This document shows, in pieces, positions 45,627 to 55,920 of a DNA stretch of 64,000 nucleotides (the stretch's first letter is position 1; every line of letters starts with the position of its first letter). Below the pieces are notes generated by a model. It had not been told where the DNA came from. It was given only the letters and a program-made list of their open reading frames with translations, and searched no databases. Both the position numbers and the translations under genes were made by a program. Source of the DNA: Polychytrium aggregatum (lineage: Eukaryota; Chytridiomycota; Chytridiomycetes; Polychytriales); NCBI RefSeq assembly GCF_025602895.1, contig NW_026516212.1, forward strand, positions 310,001-374,000, given 5' to 3'.

Positions 45627-48600
45627 ATGCCTTCCCAGGGCTACACCCCAGCGACTCCAACTGCAGAGTGGAAGTGCCAGTTGGAATATGACATCCACGA
45701 TGTGTTCATCAGGCGGGCGAGCCATCGCATATCTCATCGGACCCACTCGCCACCAACTGACTCCTCACACGTTTCGCAGCTATCGAGTCAGCAGTGACGC
45801 CATTAACACCATGGCCCTGCATGGAAGTCTTGCAGTTAATCCACGAGACCAGATGCAACTCCATCCATATCTCGACAGCCTCTGTCTTTGTGACGGCGCT
45901 GACTGGGAGCAGGGTTTCATCAACGGGCTGTATCGATCGAATGTGATTGTCTTGCTGCTGTCGGAGGAGGGACTGAAACGCACCTTCGAGGCCCACCTCA
46001 AGCCAGACAACCAGTTGCTCGAGGTAACTAGTGAGTCGACAGCATCGACGCTGCAGGAGTAAACCAGTCCAATCTCATTCACCATCACTCATCCACTCAC
46101 TCACTCACTCACTCACTCACTCACTCACTCACTCACTCACTCACTCACTCACTCACTCACTCACTCACTCACTCACTCACTCACTCACTCACTCACTCAC
46201 TCACTCACTCACTCACTCACTCACTCACTCACTCACCCATCCACTCATCCACTCACTCACTCACCAAACTCAGACTTGTCCCCAACATCCGAAACCTGAT
46301 CACCAAGACCAAGACTGCTGCAGACCAAGGATCAACATACCACAAGGATAGCCCCATCCAGCTCACAGCCAAACAAGACTTACTCCTGCGACTCCTCCTC
46401 GATCCCATCGACTCGGTCTCGGACAGACGTGCACTCGAGGATCTGTATGTCGAGGTTACCCGCCAGTGGCTATTCGATAAAACCACCGACTGGGTCAACC
46501 AGGACACCACCGACACTGTCCTGTGGGTCAATGCCGTTGCTGGAGTGGGCAAGTCTGTCGCTACTGCCCAGATCGCCAACATCCTCACAGCCAGCAACCA
46601 GCTGGTGGCGGCGTTGTTCCTCAAGTACAACGACACCCGCAAGAACAACCCTCGATCGGTGCTGAACACGATCGCATATGGACTGTGCAAGTGGCACTCG
46701 CCGATCGGCCGCAAGTTGCTCGAAACCAAGGTGAAATTAAAGGTAGAAGCAGCGAAGACTAATGACGGAGATCAAGAATCAATCTCGTCTGAGAATCCAC
46801 CAGAGGAGTACATTGAGCGACCCATCACCAAGGACATTCTCGACAAGATGAACATCCCCGATCTGTTCAGGGCCGTGATCGAGGAGCCACTCAAAGCCAT
46901 CGGCGACTACAGACCCAAGGGATCAGTGATGATCCTGGTGGATGCACTCGACGAGTGTTCTCCGCGCGACCAGTTGCCCAGTCTGCTTGCCGTGCGCTTC
47001 GTCGAGCTGAACCAGACCCGTCCGTGGCTCAAGTTGTTGCTGACATCCCGACCCGAGGAGGACATCAAGGCAGCATTCGATGGAGTACCGACCAAGACAA
47101 TCGAGCCCTCGAGCAAGAACAACATCCGTGACCTCGAGGTGTTCATCCGCCACCGACTGCGAGTGTATGACACTCTCAATGACTCGGATCGCACCGAAGC
47201 AGTCGCCATCCTGCTGGACCAGTCCAAGACATTCGTGTGGATCAACCTGATCCTCAACACCGTCGACATCGAAGCTATGGATGGCCCAGTGACACTCGCC
47301 ACAATCAAGGACATCAACGACAGCGCCGCCGATGTCGGCCAGCTGTACCACAAGACATTCGCCAAGATCCACTCGCAGTCGAGCCACCCGACCGAGCTGG
47401 TCACGGTGGTGTCGGCGATCGCCACATCGCTGACTGGCCCTCACACCCGAAATGATTTCCAAGATCTTCTTCCAGGACCAGGATTACCATTACGCTCTCA
47501 GCATCGTGCATGAGTGCTTGAGATCTCTCAACCTTGTTCTCAATTTCCGTGGCGAGAAGTCGGCAGATGACAGCGAGGTCAAGTTCAACCACAAGTCGGC
47601 GGCGGACTATCTCCTCGGCGACGCATCGGCTGGCCATCCGTGGCATGTGTCGAGTTCGTTCCACACGGTGTTTGCCAAGGGATGTCTCGGTGTGATCCTC
47701 TCGCACAAGCCAGTGATCAACATCTGCGATATCTACGACTTTCGCATAACGACGCTCGATTTGGATGCGCTTCATGCTGTCGGCATTTATCCTGAATATG
47801 AGGAAGAAGATCCTCAGGAAGCACACTATTTGAGCATGATTGGTGAAGGTGACGATTACCTTCATGAGTTCGCCTCAGACTATGAAATTGACCCTGAGGA
47901 GTTTGATGATGATGATGTAGAGAATGAGGTAGGCGTTGATAACCACGAAATGAGTGGAAACTGCACACATAACCCATCCAGAGCTATGCCCAATCACATC
48001 TTGCCGGTTTACAGCTCAGTAGTTCCGCAAGCAGTTGCCGATACCCGAGAGCATTCCTAACAGCAGCTTTGCTCCACAGATTGCGTATTCGGATTACGAT
48101 ACCGAGTTCAGTGATCCGAGTGCAAGCAGCTCTATTGCCGATGATGACGGAGAGGGATCCGACTCCGGCGAAAGTGCGAAATCATTTGGCTTCAGCAAGA
48201 AAGCCTCCAAGAGAATCTCGCAGCTCCTCCGATATTGTGTCGCTCACTGGATCACGCACTTTGTGTGCGATCTTGATGAAGTGGACAAAACGAGCCCGAT
48301 CTGGCGCTCACTGGAATTCAAGGAATTGAGTCCGGTCCTGGCCAAGTTCATGTCAAGCCACGTGTTCTTCTGGATTGAATGCGCATCCCTCATACGTGTC
48401 CTTGATTCCGTTATTGAGCAACTGGCTCAGCTGAAAGCAGCTATCGCCAAGGCACCAAAGGGCATCTTCGATAGTACCACGAGGAAGCTGGTGAAGCATA
48501 CGTATCGATTCATCCGAGAGTTCAAAGATCCGATAATCCAATGTCCGCCCCAGGTGTACAACTCGGGATATGCATTCACCCCGAAAGAAACAACACTCTA

Positions 48601-49425
48601 CAAGACCTATGCCGCTCAGCTCGAGGATAAGATCCCGTTTCGGGTCACTGGCGGCGTACGACCCACCTGGGATTCGCGCGAGATGATATTTGCCGAAGAT
48701 GATCATTTGCTACGCTTTCTCGATGGCAAGTTCACTGCCTCTATCTCGTCCGACAAGAACATTGAAATCCGGGACGCTTCAACGGATGATGTTATGCGCA
48801 TCCTGAAGGGAACAAACGACAATGTGACCGCCATAGACATCTCCGATGACGGCAAATGGATCATCTCCGTCTTGGATGAAAAGACGATCAAGTTGTGGGA
48901 TGCAGCCACGTGTAAAATATCTTACACCCTCGAACGCCACAAGCATCCTGTCACGGGCGTGACTGTGACATCTGATGGCCGATACATCATTACTCGCGAT
49001 AAGAGTAGTCGGGTCATCGTATGGGTCAAGGATGAGGACAAGTTTACTCCATTCTCCAAAAAGTCTCCAACCTTCGATTCGTTCCATGCACAACTCGTTT
49101 CTCATCGATGGGAACACAAGGAAACGTACAAATCCGTTCATGGATATGAGAGCAAATATGCCACAGGTTGGATCCGTCATGGCAAGCATATTGTCAATGT
49201 GCGAAAGAATGAGCCATCGGACTCACTTCCCGAGTTTATTGGGTTCACTCCCTCTGGTGGAACGATTCTCTGTGGAGATTCGTATCGACCGATTGTCATC
49301 GAGGTAAGACGAGCCCATCCAAACCCTGGAGACACCTCCCTTCCGCCATTTCTCTTCCTGACAGTTCTCCTCCTGCCATCTCTCTTTCGCAGTACAATTT
49401 CCCGGATGTGTCGCAGGCTCCATAG
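45627..49425 (+). CDS. TIR-NACHT-WD40 (NLR/STAND-like) protein, with a frame change in the central exon
   Basis: Exons 45627-45712, 45780-46030, 46324-48018, 48080-49303 and 49393-49425; about 1095 residues if one extra base near 47438-47440 is skipped. The N-terminus is a TIR domain (about 20-105): HDVFI|SYRVSSD across a splice, PYLDSLCLCDGADWEQGF and NVIVLLLSEEGLKR. Glu 72 (45907-45909) aligns with the NADase glutamate of SARM1. The NACHT P-loop NAVAGVGKSVATAQI (about 183-195), Walker B MILVDALDEC and the LLLTSRPEED sensor follow, then an acidic linker and a degenerate WD40 region (WIISVLDEKTIKLWDAA; YIITRDKSSRVIVW). The role by architecture is a nucleotide-controlled self/non-self or danger sensor whose TIR consumes NAD+. 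Intron 1 needs a GC donor (AG|GCGGGC). Without a frame correction the product stops at about residue 510. Confidence 0.82.
46084..46262. repeat. (ACTC)n microsatellite in intron of the TIR-NACHT gene
   Basis: About 180 bases of almost uninterrupted CACT/ACTC tetranucleotide, broken only near 46235-46250 (CACCCATCCACTCATCC). It fills most of the intron 46031-46323 between the TIR and NACHT coding parts. Serine/threonine/leucine ORFs over it are artefacts. Confidence 0.97.
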
Positions 49426-50010
49426 ACCAAAGCTCATTCGTTTGATAAACAAAGTCGCGATAGTAGTGTCCTGTTGCTTCCGTCAAAGTCTGTGCGAAGC
49501 ATCGATGTGTTGTTATGTTTCTTCCTTTCCGACCATATGTCCTCAAATCCTCGTCGCATTCGTGTGAACAGAGCCAACTCCGTGCTCTCCCTGAGGACCG
49601 CCAATATGATCCGGGCAAATTTGCCGACACCACACACGCCCCAGTGAGACACCCAGGCTCACCCACCATCGGTTGTGGAACGGCCGCGGCACCCAGGCAG
49701 CCACGGGGATGGCTGGGCTCAAGGACACCAGGCCGCCCACTGGCGGGCACCGTGGGTGCTGTACAACGGCCTCGCCCCCCCGCCCATCACGCGACCGCAC
49801 CGGATGTTCCACCAACGTCCGTTCCGCGCGACGCGGCTGTGCGATCGGCGGCCTGACCCCACCCGCGCAGGATATCCCGCCGGCCGGTTTGCATTTCGTC
49901 GCCCCCATCTCCATCTCCCCCAACTCGCTCCGGCCTCTTCGTCTCGCTCCAACCCGCAGACCAGCCATCCTCCATCCGCTCTGCTGCACCGGCTCGGCCT
50001 CCTGTCCACC
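49426..50010. other. Intergenic region, TIR-NACHT gene / hexosaminidase
   Basis: No exon recognised. Base composition changes from near-even AT/GC before about 49660 to very GC-rich after it, marking the change from the TIR-NACHT locus to the GH20 promoter. Confidence 0.45.
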
Positions 50011-52556
50011 ATGCTCCTTCGCTCCGTCGCTGCTGGCGCTGCCCTCCTCTCCCTCGTCTCGGCCACGACCCCCGCCTCGGCGGCCTCTGCAAGTGTCCAG
50101 GCCACCCAGCGCCCCCGTCCCACGACCCCACTTTCATACTACCTCTGGCCTCAGCCCTCCAGCGTAAGCATCGCGCAGATGGTTCAGGATTCGCTCGGCG
50201 CCAAGTCGGCCCGGCGGCGTCGTTTCCATCCGCCCAGTCTCACATCTTCGTCTGCATATGCCTTCTCATCCTTCATTCGCACAGATTGTCGATGCCCAAA
50301 AGGTCGTTGATGTCTCCGACTCGTGGCTCGATTTCTCCTCGCCCAACACTCAGCTCGAGACCGTGATCCAGTCGGCCTATGACCGCTTCGCCCATTCGCT
50401 CGAGGTCAAGCGTGCCAACATCGAGTGGAGCGGCTCGACCTTCCGTGTCCAGGTTGTCATCAGCGACCACAGCACCAAGGGCCCTGCTTCGCTCGTCGGC
50501 ATTGATGAGTCCTACAAGGTCCAAGTCACCCAGAGCCTCGCCACTGTCACCGGTATGCATCTGTGCCAGCCCCAGACATGTCGTCATCCCGCGAGCAACA
50601 ACAGGACGGCCGGAGTCATGTGTCCGGTTTCTCTGTGAGCCCCTTGGATCCTGGAGAACCGGTGCCATGTCAATGTACTCGGCCGGCCAGTTTCTCTCGG
50701 TGTACCTGGGGCCAGTCCCGGATCGCTTACATTCACGCTCTTGTTCGTCCCGCACCACACCAGCCAAAACCCAGGCCGGTGCCGTCTACGGACTCCAAAC
50801 CCTCTCGCAGATGATCACCAAGGACGGATACCTGCGCCTCGGCACCATCACCGATGCCCCTCGTTTCTCCTACCGCGGCCTTATGCTCGACACCGCCCGC
50901 AACTTTTTCCCCGTCGAGGACATCAAGCGCATTCTCGATGGTCTGGTTTACTCCAAGGTCAATGTCCTGCACTGGCACATCTATGATTCTCGTAAGTAGG
51001 ACTCTAATCGGGTCGGGTGGGTCTGGGCCGTCCGAGTTGCCCATTCCGCTGCCGCGCTGTCGGTCCCCATGGCCCACCCTGTGCATGGTCATCTGCCAGA
51101 GATGCGATCATCGCGGCACCGCTATCCATTCTACAGAAAGCTCGCCATCCCCGGTTCTGTAATCGGGGCGCACTAACGCTCTCCCCCTCGCCCAGAGTCG
51201 TTCCCGATCAAGTGGGACCGCTATCCCCAGATGCTCGACGCCACTTACAAGTACGACGACGGCACGCCGAAGCTCTACACCCAGCAGGATGTTGCCGACA
51301 TTGTTGACTATGCCTTCCAGCGCAACATTCGCGTCATCCCCGAGTTCGAGGCGGCCGACCACAACGCTGTCTTTGGACACATCAACGCCAGCTACATTGT
51401 CGGATGGAACCACTCTCCCTGGGACGGTCGCAACGGACAGTACATGAACTCCACCGACCAGCCCGACCCTGCCAACCCCACCGCTGCGCTGTGGTGGGGC
51501 GGCCAGTACTGCAACCAGTTCCCTTGCGGCCAGCTCGACATTCGCAATCCCGACGCCATCGCCGTCCTTGACCATCTCATCAGCGACATTGGCTCGTGGT
51601 TCCCCGACCCCGTTCTCCATGTCGGCCACGATGAAGTCAACGCCCGAGTCTACGGCCTCGTGCCCGACAGCTGGGATGTGGCCCCCAGCGACCTGATGTA
51701 TCCGCTGTTTGCAAAGTTCGAGCCGCATCTCCTGCAGACCCTCTCCAAGGCCAAGAAGCAGTATGCCGCCTGGGACGAAGTCATTGACACCTTCAACATC
51801 CAGGGTATCCTCCCCAAGAATGCCCTGATCACTCAGTGGCAGCAGGGCGCCAACAACGACGCCGATCGAGTCAACGCCATCGCCGCCGCCGGCTTCTCCA
51901 ACATTGTCGTCTCTCCCTCGGACTACTGGTACCTCGACTGCTCGCCCTCGCAGAACTGGTGCTCGACCGCCTACGAGCAGACCGTGCCTGCTTTCCAGTA
52001 CAACCTCACCGGGTACCTGACCTACCCCGGCCAGTGGCACAACTGGACCTACATGTACAGCTACGATCCCCTTTGGGGCCTGACCCCCAACGCCAGCCAG
52101 GCTGTCAAGGGTGGATTCGGTGCCATGTGGTCCGAGACCCTCAAGCGCCACAACGTCGATCACTACATTTTCCCTCGAATCTCTGCCATTGCCGAGCGAC
52201 TGTGGTCCTACAACAACACCCAGTGGAACGACCAAACCACCCCGCTTCGACTGGAGCGTTTCCGCGAGTCGCTCATCAACGAACTCAACATTGATGCCGC
52301 TGCGCTCGACTATCTCGGCAACCAGGAGGGCACGACCTTCAAGACCGAGGCCTGCGACGGCGCTGGCCTGCATGCCCCTGGTCAAAAGACCAGCTCCTGC
52401 ACCGACCCTGGCTGCCCCGTCCTCGACAGCAAGGGCAACCCCGTCGTTCCCCCAAGCTACTTTGCCGCCCTTGGCGACTACTGCGACATTGCTGCCACTT
52501 ACAAGACCAACTCGTTCGCCCACACCAACCCCTCGCCCGTCCCTTACTCCTTGTAG
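50011..52556 (+). CDS. Secreted beta-N-acetylhexosaminidase, GH20
   Basis: Four exons, 50011-50163, 50285-50552, 50764-50991 and 51196-52556, give 669 residues. A signal peptide (MLLRSVAAGAALLSLVSATTPASA) is followed by the GH20b domain (YYLWPQPSS|IVDAQKV ... YKVQVTQSLATVT|AKTQAGAVYGLQTLSQ). The TIM barrel begins at APRFSYRGLMLDTARNFFPV, with NVLHWHIYDS|QSFP, RVIPEFEAADHN, and the catalytic Asp-Glu pair in VLHVGHDEVN (usually HxGGDEV). WDEVIDTFNIQG, GGFGAMWSET and ERLWSY line the active site. It releases terminal GlcNAc from chitin oligomers or glycoproteins outside the cell. Codon use is highly biased to C-ending codons, which suggests strong expression. Confidence 0.95.
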
Positions 52557-53193
52557 ACGGTCCAGCGCCACCCGGCCGGCTGGCTTCATGCTTCTGAGCC
52601 TAAACCATCAGCCCGTCGCATAACTGTGCCGGGCCACAAGTCCACTGATCCTGATCCTGATCCTGATCCGCGCTGCGCGGACACCTCGCTGACATTTCCT
52701 TAACCCGCCGATGCTTCTATGAGAAACCCCCCCCCTATGTGTGTGTACTTTTATAACGATATGACATGCGCCTGCCCGCATGTTTCTTAAACTTCCAACA
52801 AAGAAATGAAAAGAAAGAGCTCTCCTCGTCGATTCCTCGCATCTCTGTCCACGATTATCCCTGGCGCCTCGAGATCAACTGCAGGGCTCCCTGAGAGCGC
52901 TGCTTCTGAGACATCCAGACACTTTGGTGAAACCAGGGGGCCCTGCGCTGCCCCATGCCACCCGCCAAGCCGTTGTGCTCCATGCACGCCATCGCCGGGT
53001 GCTTCTCGGGCTTGGCGGGTCGGTTGGGTGGATGTGCTCTTGGCGGCGCGCAGCCTCAAAAAGGGCGTGTTCGCCCCGGCAACAAGCGGGATGCTTGTCC
53101 TCTCATCGCCCGTATTTCTTCATCCGCCTCCTTCTCCAGCCCCCCTTTTCCCTTCCCCCCCCCCATCAATTCCCTCGCTGAAAATCCTCCAAA
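52557..53193. other. Intergenic region with CTGATC repeat
   Basis: Contains four CTGATC units at about 52646-52669 in the GH20 3' region and a T/C-rich stretch before the SPEC3-like ATG. No exon was supported. Confidence 0.5.
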
Positions 53194-54160
53194 ATGGCCA
53201 TTGGTGACGTGCCCCTCGTTCCTCCTTCCACCGCCGTCCTCGTTGCTTTCGTCAACATCTTTGCTCCTGGTAAGGACCGCTCCCAGCCCCTTTTTCTCCG
53301 CCAGTCGATCCCAAGGCGGTGGCGTCGTCGTCGTCGTCGTCGTCGTTGGGGTAAATGGCCCCAGAGGGCCCAGCTGCCTTGACAGCCGATGGCGAGGCGA
53401 GCATGCGGGTCTCCGCTACGGCACCACCGTCTCGAGCGTATCCAGCAGCAGCAGCAGCAGTAGTGGCTGTTGGTGGGCTGCCTTGACAGACAGTGCATGA
53501 TTTCAAGGCAGGAGATCTGTGATGCTCTACTGACCGTTTTTCGTCCCTCCCTCCCTCCCTCCATTTTTCATTCAATGGCTCGACTCCTGTGATGCCGCCG
53601 CCGCCGCTTGTAGGCATCGGTACCCTCATCCTCGGCTTCTCCCGAAACAACAGCGATGTCGTTCTGACCGGCATCCTCCAGCTCCTGGGTGAGTCGACCG
53701 CCTCCTCTGGCATTCATGGCTGCCGAGCACGGGCAATAGCAATCGCAACAGCAACAGTTGTGGGCGGTAATGAACAGACACGAAGTGGACCGCTGCGATA
53801 ATGTGCTGACCAATCGGGCTTTGCTGCTTTCTCCAAATGGACGATCTCATAACTATAACTATGCTTGCGCACTTGCCTGAACCCCCTCAGCCACCTTCCT
53901 GGTAAGCAGAGCAGCGCAGGGTGGGCAGAGAGGATGAAATGCCCCGTGACTGAGGACTGCTTCGGTTGCATGGAGCAAATGGACAACTCCGTCTCTGCAG
54001 TCGCAGTGGACGACTTGACATCCATCATCCATCCGGACGGGTGCGTGCGAAACAACCTAACACATCCTCCCGCTGTTACCAGGTCTTTGGCTGGATCTGG
54101 GCCATCGTCTGGTCCTGGTTCCTCTACACCAAGTCCAAGAACGTCATTGAGCTTCTGTAA
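53194..54160 (+). CDS. SPEC3/STUM-family small membrane protein
   Basis: Four exons, 53194-53269, 53614-53688, 53891-53901 and 54083-54160, give 79 residues. Sequence PPSTAVLVAFVNIFAPGIGT, LILGF, then LTGILQLLATFL and VFGWIWAIVWSWFLY matches the SPEC3/Stum pattern (PLAVxCxxLNxxxPGxGTxxxGF ... GxxQLLTxxFxxGWIWSIxWG). It has two hydrophobic hairpin segments. SPEC3 was described in sea urchin cilia and Stum in mechanosensory cilia of Drosophila, so a flagellar-membrane role is plausible here. Exon 3 is only 11 nt (completes Ala, then Thr-Phe-Leu), with perfect splice sites on both sides (CCTCAG| and |GTAAGC). The introns are large (about 345, 202 and 181 bases) for so small a gene. Confidence 0.85.
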
Positions 54161-55920
54161 ATGCCCTCTGGGCTCCCCCCCCTCCCCACGTCTTGTTTTC
54201 ACTCTCCTCCGTCTCAAGGAACCACATATTCAATCACCCGTGCGGCCCAGCCTGTCTGTCTACCTCGTATCGTCTCTCTCTCTTTCTCTCTGTCTTGAAC
54301 TCGATAGCAAGTGCGCAACCTGACCAAACGTGGGTTTGAATACAGCTTCTTCCGTGACCAACTCAGCGGATATTCGTTGCCGATTGCTTGTTGGCACGTT
54401 TCTGGCGCAATACCCACGCATTCAGAGGGCATCATGTCCAAGCCAGCTGGTTCGTCCACCCTCGCCACCGCCAACACGTGAGCCCGGCACGATCTTCGGT
54501 CTCACCCAAAGAGCGAGGCAGAAGCAGGAGCACCGTCTCGTATTGGCAAAGTTTGGCAACAAGATGAGGTGCTTTACTGTACAAAATTTTTTTTCTTTTG
54601 CAAACGGAAAGAGAGGGGAGGGGCAGGTTGGTCGGGCTCTTCATTTTCGGTAAAAAATAACTCCTCCCCAAGTACTTTTTTTGTGATTTTTTTTTTTTTG
54701 ACTTCCATATGTGCAATGCCAAGAAACTCTTGCCACAACCCCTTTTGGCCTTGCCATTCCATCATCTCCCACTCTCACCTCCATCCGCGTGTGTCCATCC
54801 GCCAGCGCTAATTCGGATAAGAGTCAAGATCGACCCGGTCCGGGGCAAGCTAAGCGGAGTGACCATGGAGCACGGAGAGAAGTGGCGAGGGAGCGACGGG
54901 GACAAGAACGCAAACTCAGGGATCGTGGCAGTGGATCTTTGAACCACAGTCCCAGACGAGTCAAGTTCACACAAACGAGGAGAGCATAAAAGCAAAGCAA
55001 GAGAAAGGTAAAAACGAAGGGATAGAACGAGAAGGAAACAAGAAAGACATACTGCACCGAGACCGAAGCATTGAGTGTCAAAAGCGACGGACAAGGCCGG
55101 ATCGAAAGGAAAGAAAAAGATCGTCCAGGCAACGAACTCTGGAGCACCCATCATGAGCGAGCGAGCAGCGAGAGAGAGGGAGAGGGAGAGAAAGAAGAAA
55201 AGAAAGAAAGGAGTGGTAACGAGACATATGTATATCTAGGGCGGATATCCAAAACGGTGACAGAGGTGACGACGAGTCTCGGGATTCCAGAGAGGGAGGC
55301 GGGAGAAGAGCGTTGTTGGAAAAGGGAGGAGGAATAGGAAAAAAGAAGGGGGGGGGGCAGCGGAGGAAACGCAAAGGTGCATGATGGAGCGCGGGAGGGG
55401 CCAGGGCTTGAGGCCCCCACAAGAGTTTGACAGCACAGCAGAACAGAATTGCAGAGTCATGCAGAACGATGGTGTCGAGGGCAATCAAAGTAAATGGCCG
55501 GCAGGGACGGAGCAGGGCTGCCAGAAGCAAGGAAGAATGCAGAGGCCCGGAGCAAAAGGCCTCTTTGGAGAGGATGGTGAACAAGAGTCGAGGGGGCAAG
55601 GACCGGGAATGGGAACAAAGGGCCGCTGCTGGTGCCTTGGCCTTCCACAAGTCAAAAGGGCGAAACACAGGGGGCAGGGAGCAACGAGGGGAGGATTGGG
55701 AATCAAGGGGCTGTCGGTGTGCATTCGACAGCCAGACAGATAGACAGACATCAGACAGTGAGAGCGAGCAGACAACGAGCAAATGCAGACAAGGAGAGAG
55801 AGAGAGAGAGAGCAAGGGAAACGATAAGAAACTCAGCGCACAGAGGCTGAGGACGACTGAGTGTCACTTGAGGGGCTTGGTGCGGCTCCACCGCTGCCCG
55901 AGACCCGGGTCGCTGCAGGC
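54161..55920. other. Convergent intergenic region with strong strand asymmetry
   Basis: About 1.75 kb between two converging genes. From about 54820 to 55830 the plus strand is strongly purine-rich, with GA, GGA and GAA runs (for example 55160-55215 and a (GA)n near 55794-55812). Short T and A runs occur at 54588-54705. ORFs of up to 245 codons on the pyrimidine strand are Leu/Ser/Pro-rich artefacts of composition. No gene was supported. Confidence 0.6.

Noticed and set aside
44284-49425. DUF1295 gene and TIR-NACHT gene as a functional pair
   Set aside because: Same strand and close (184 bases), but fungal genes are monocistronic and nothing else links them.
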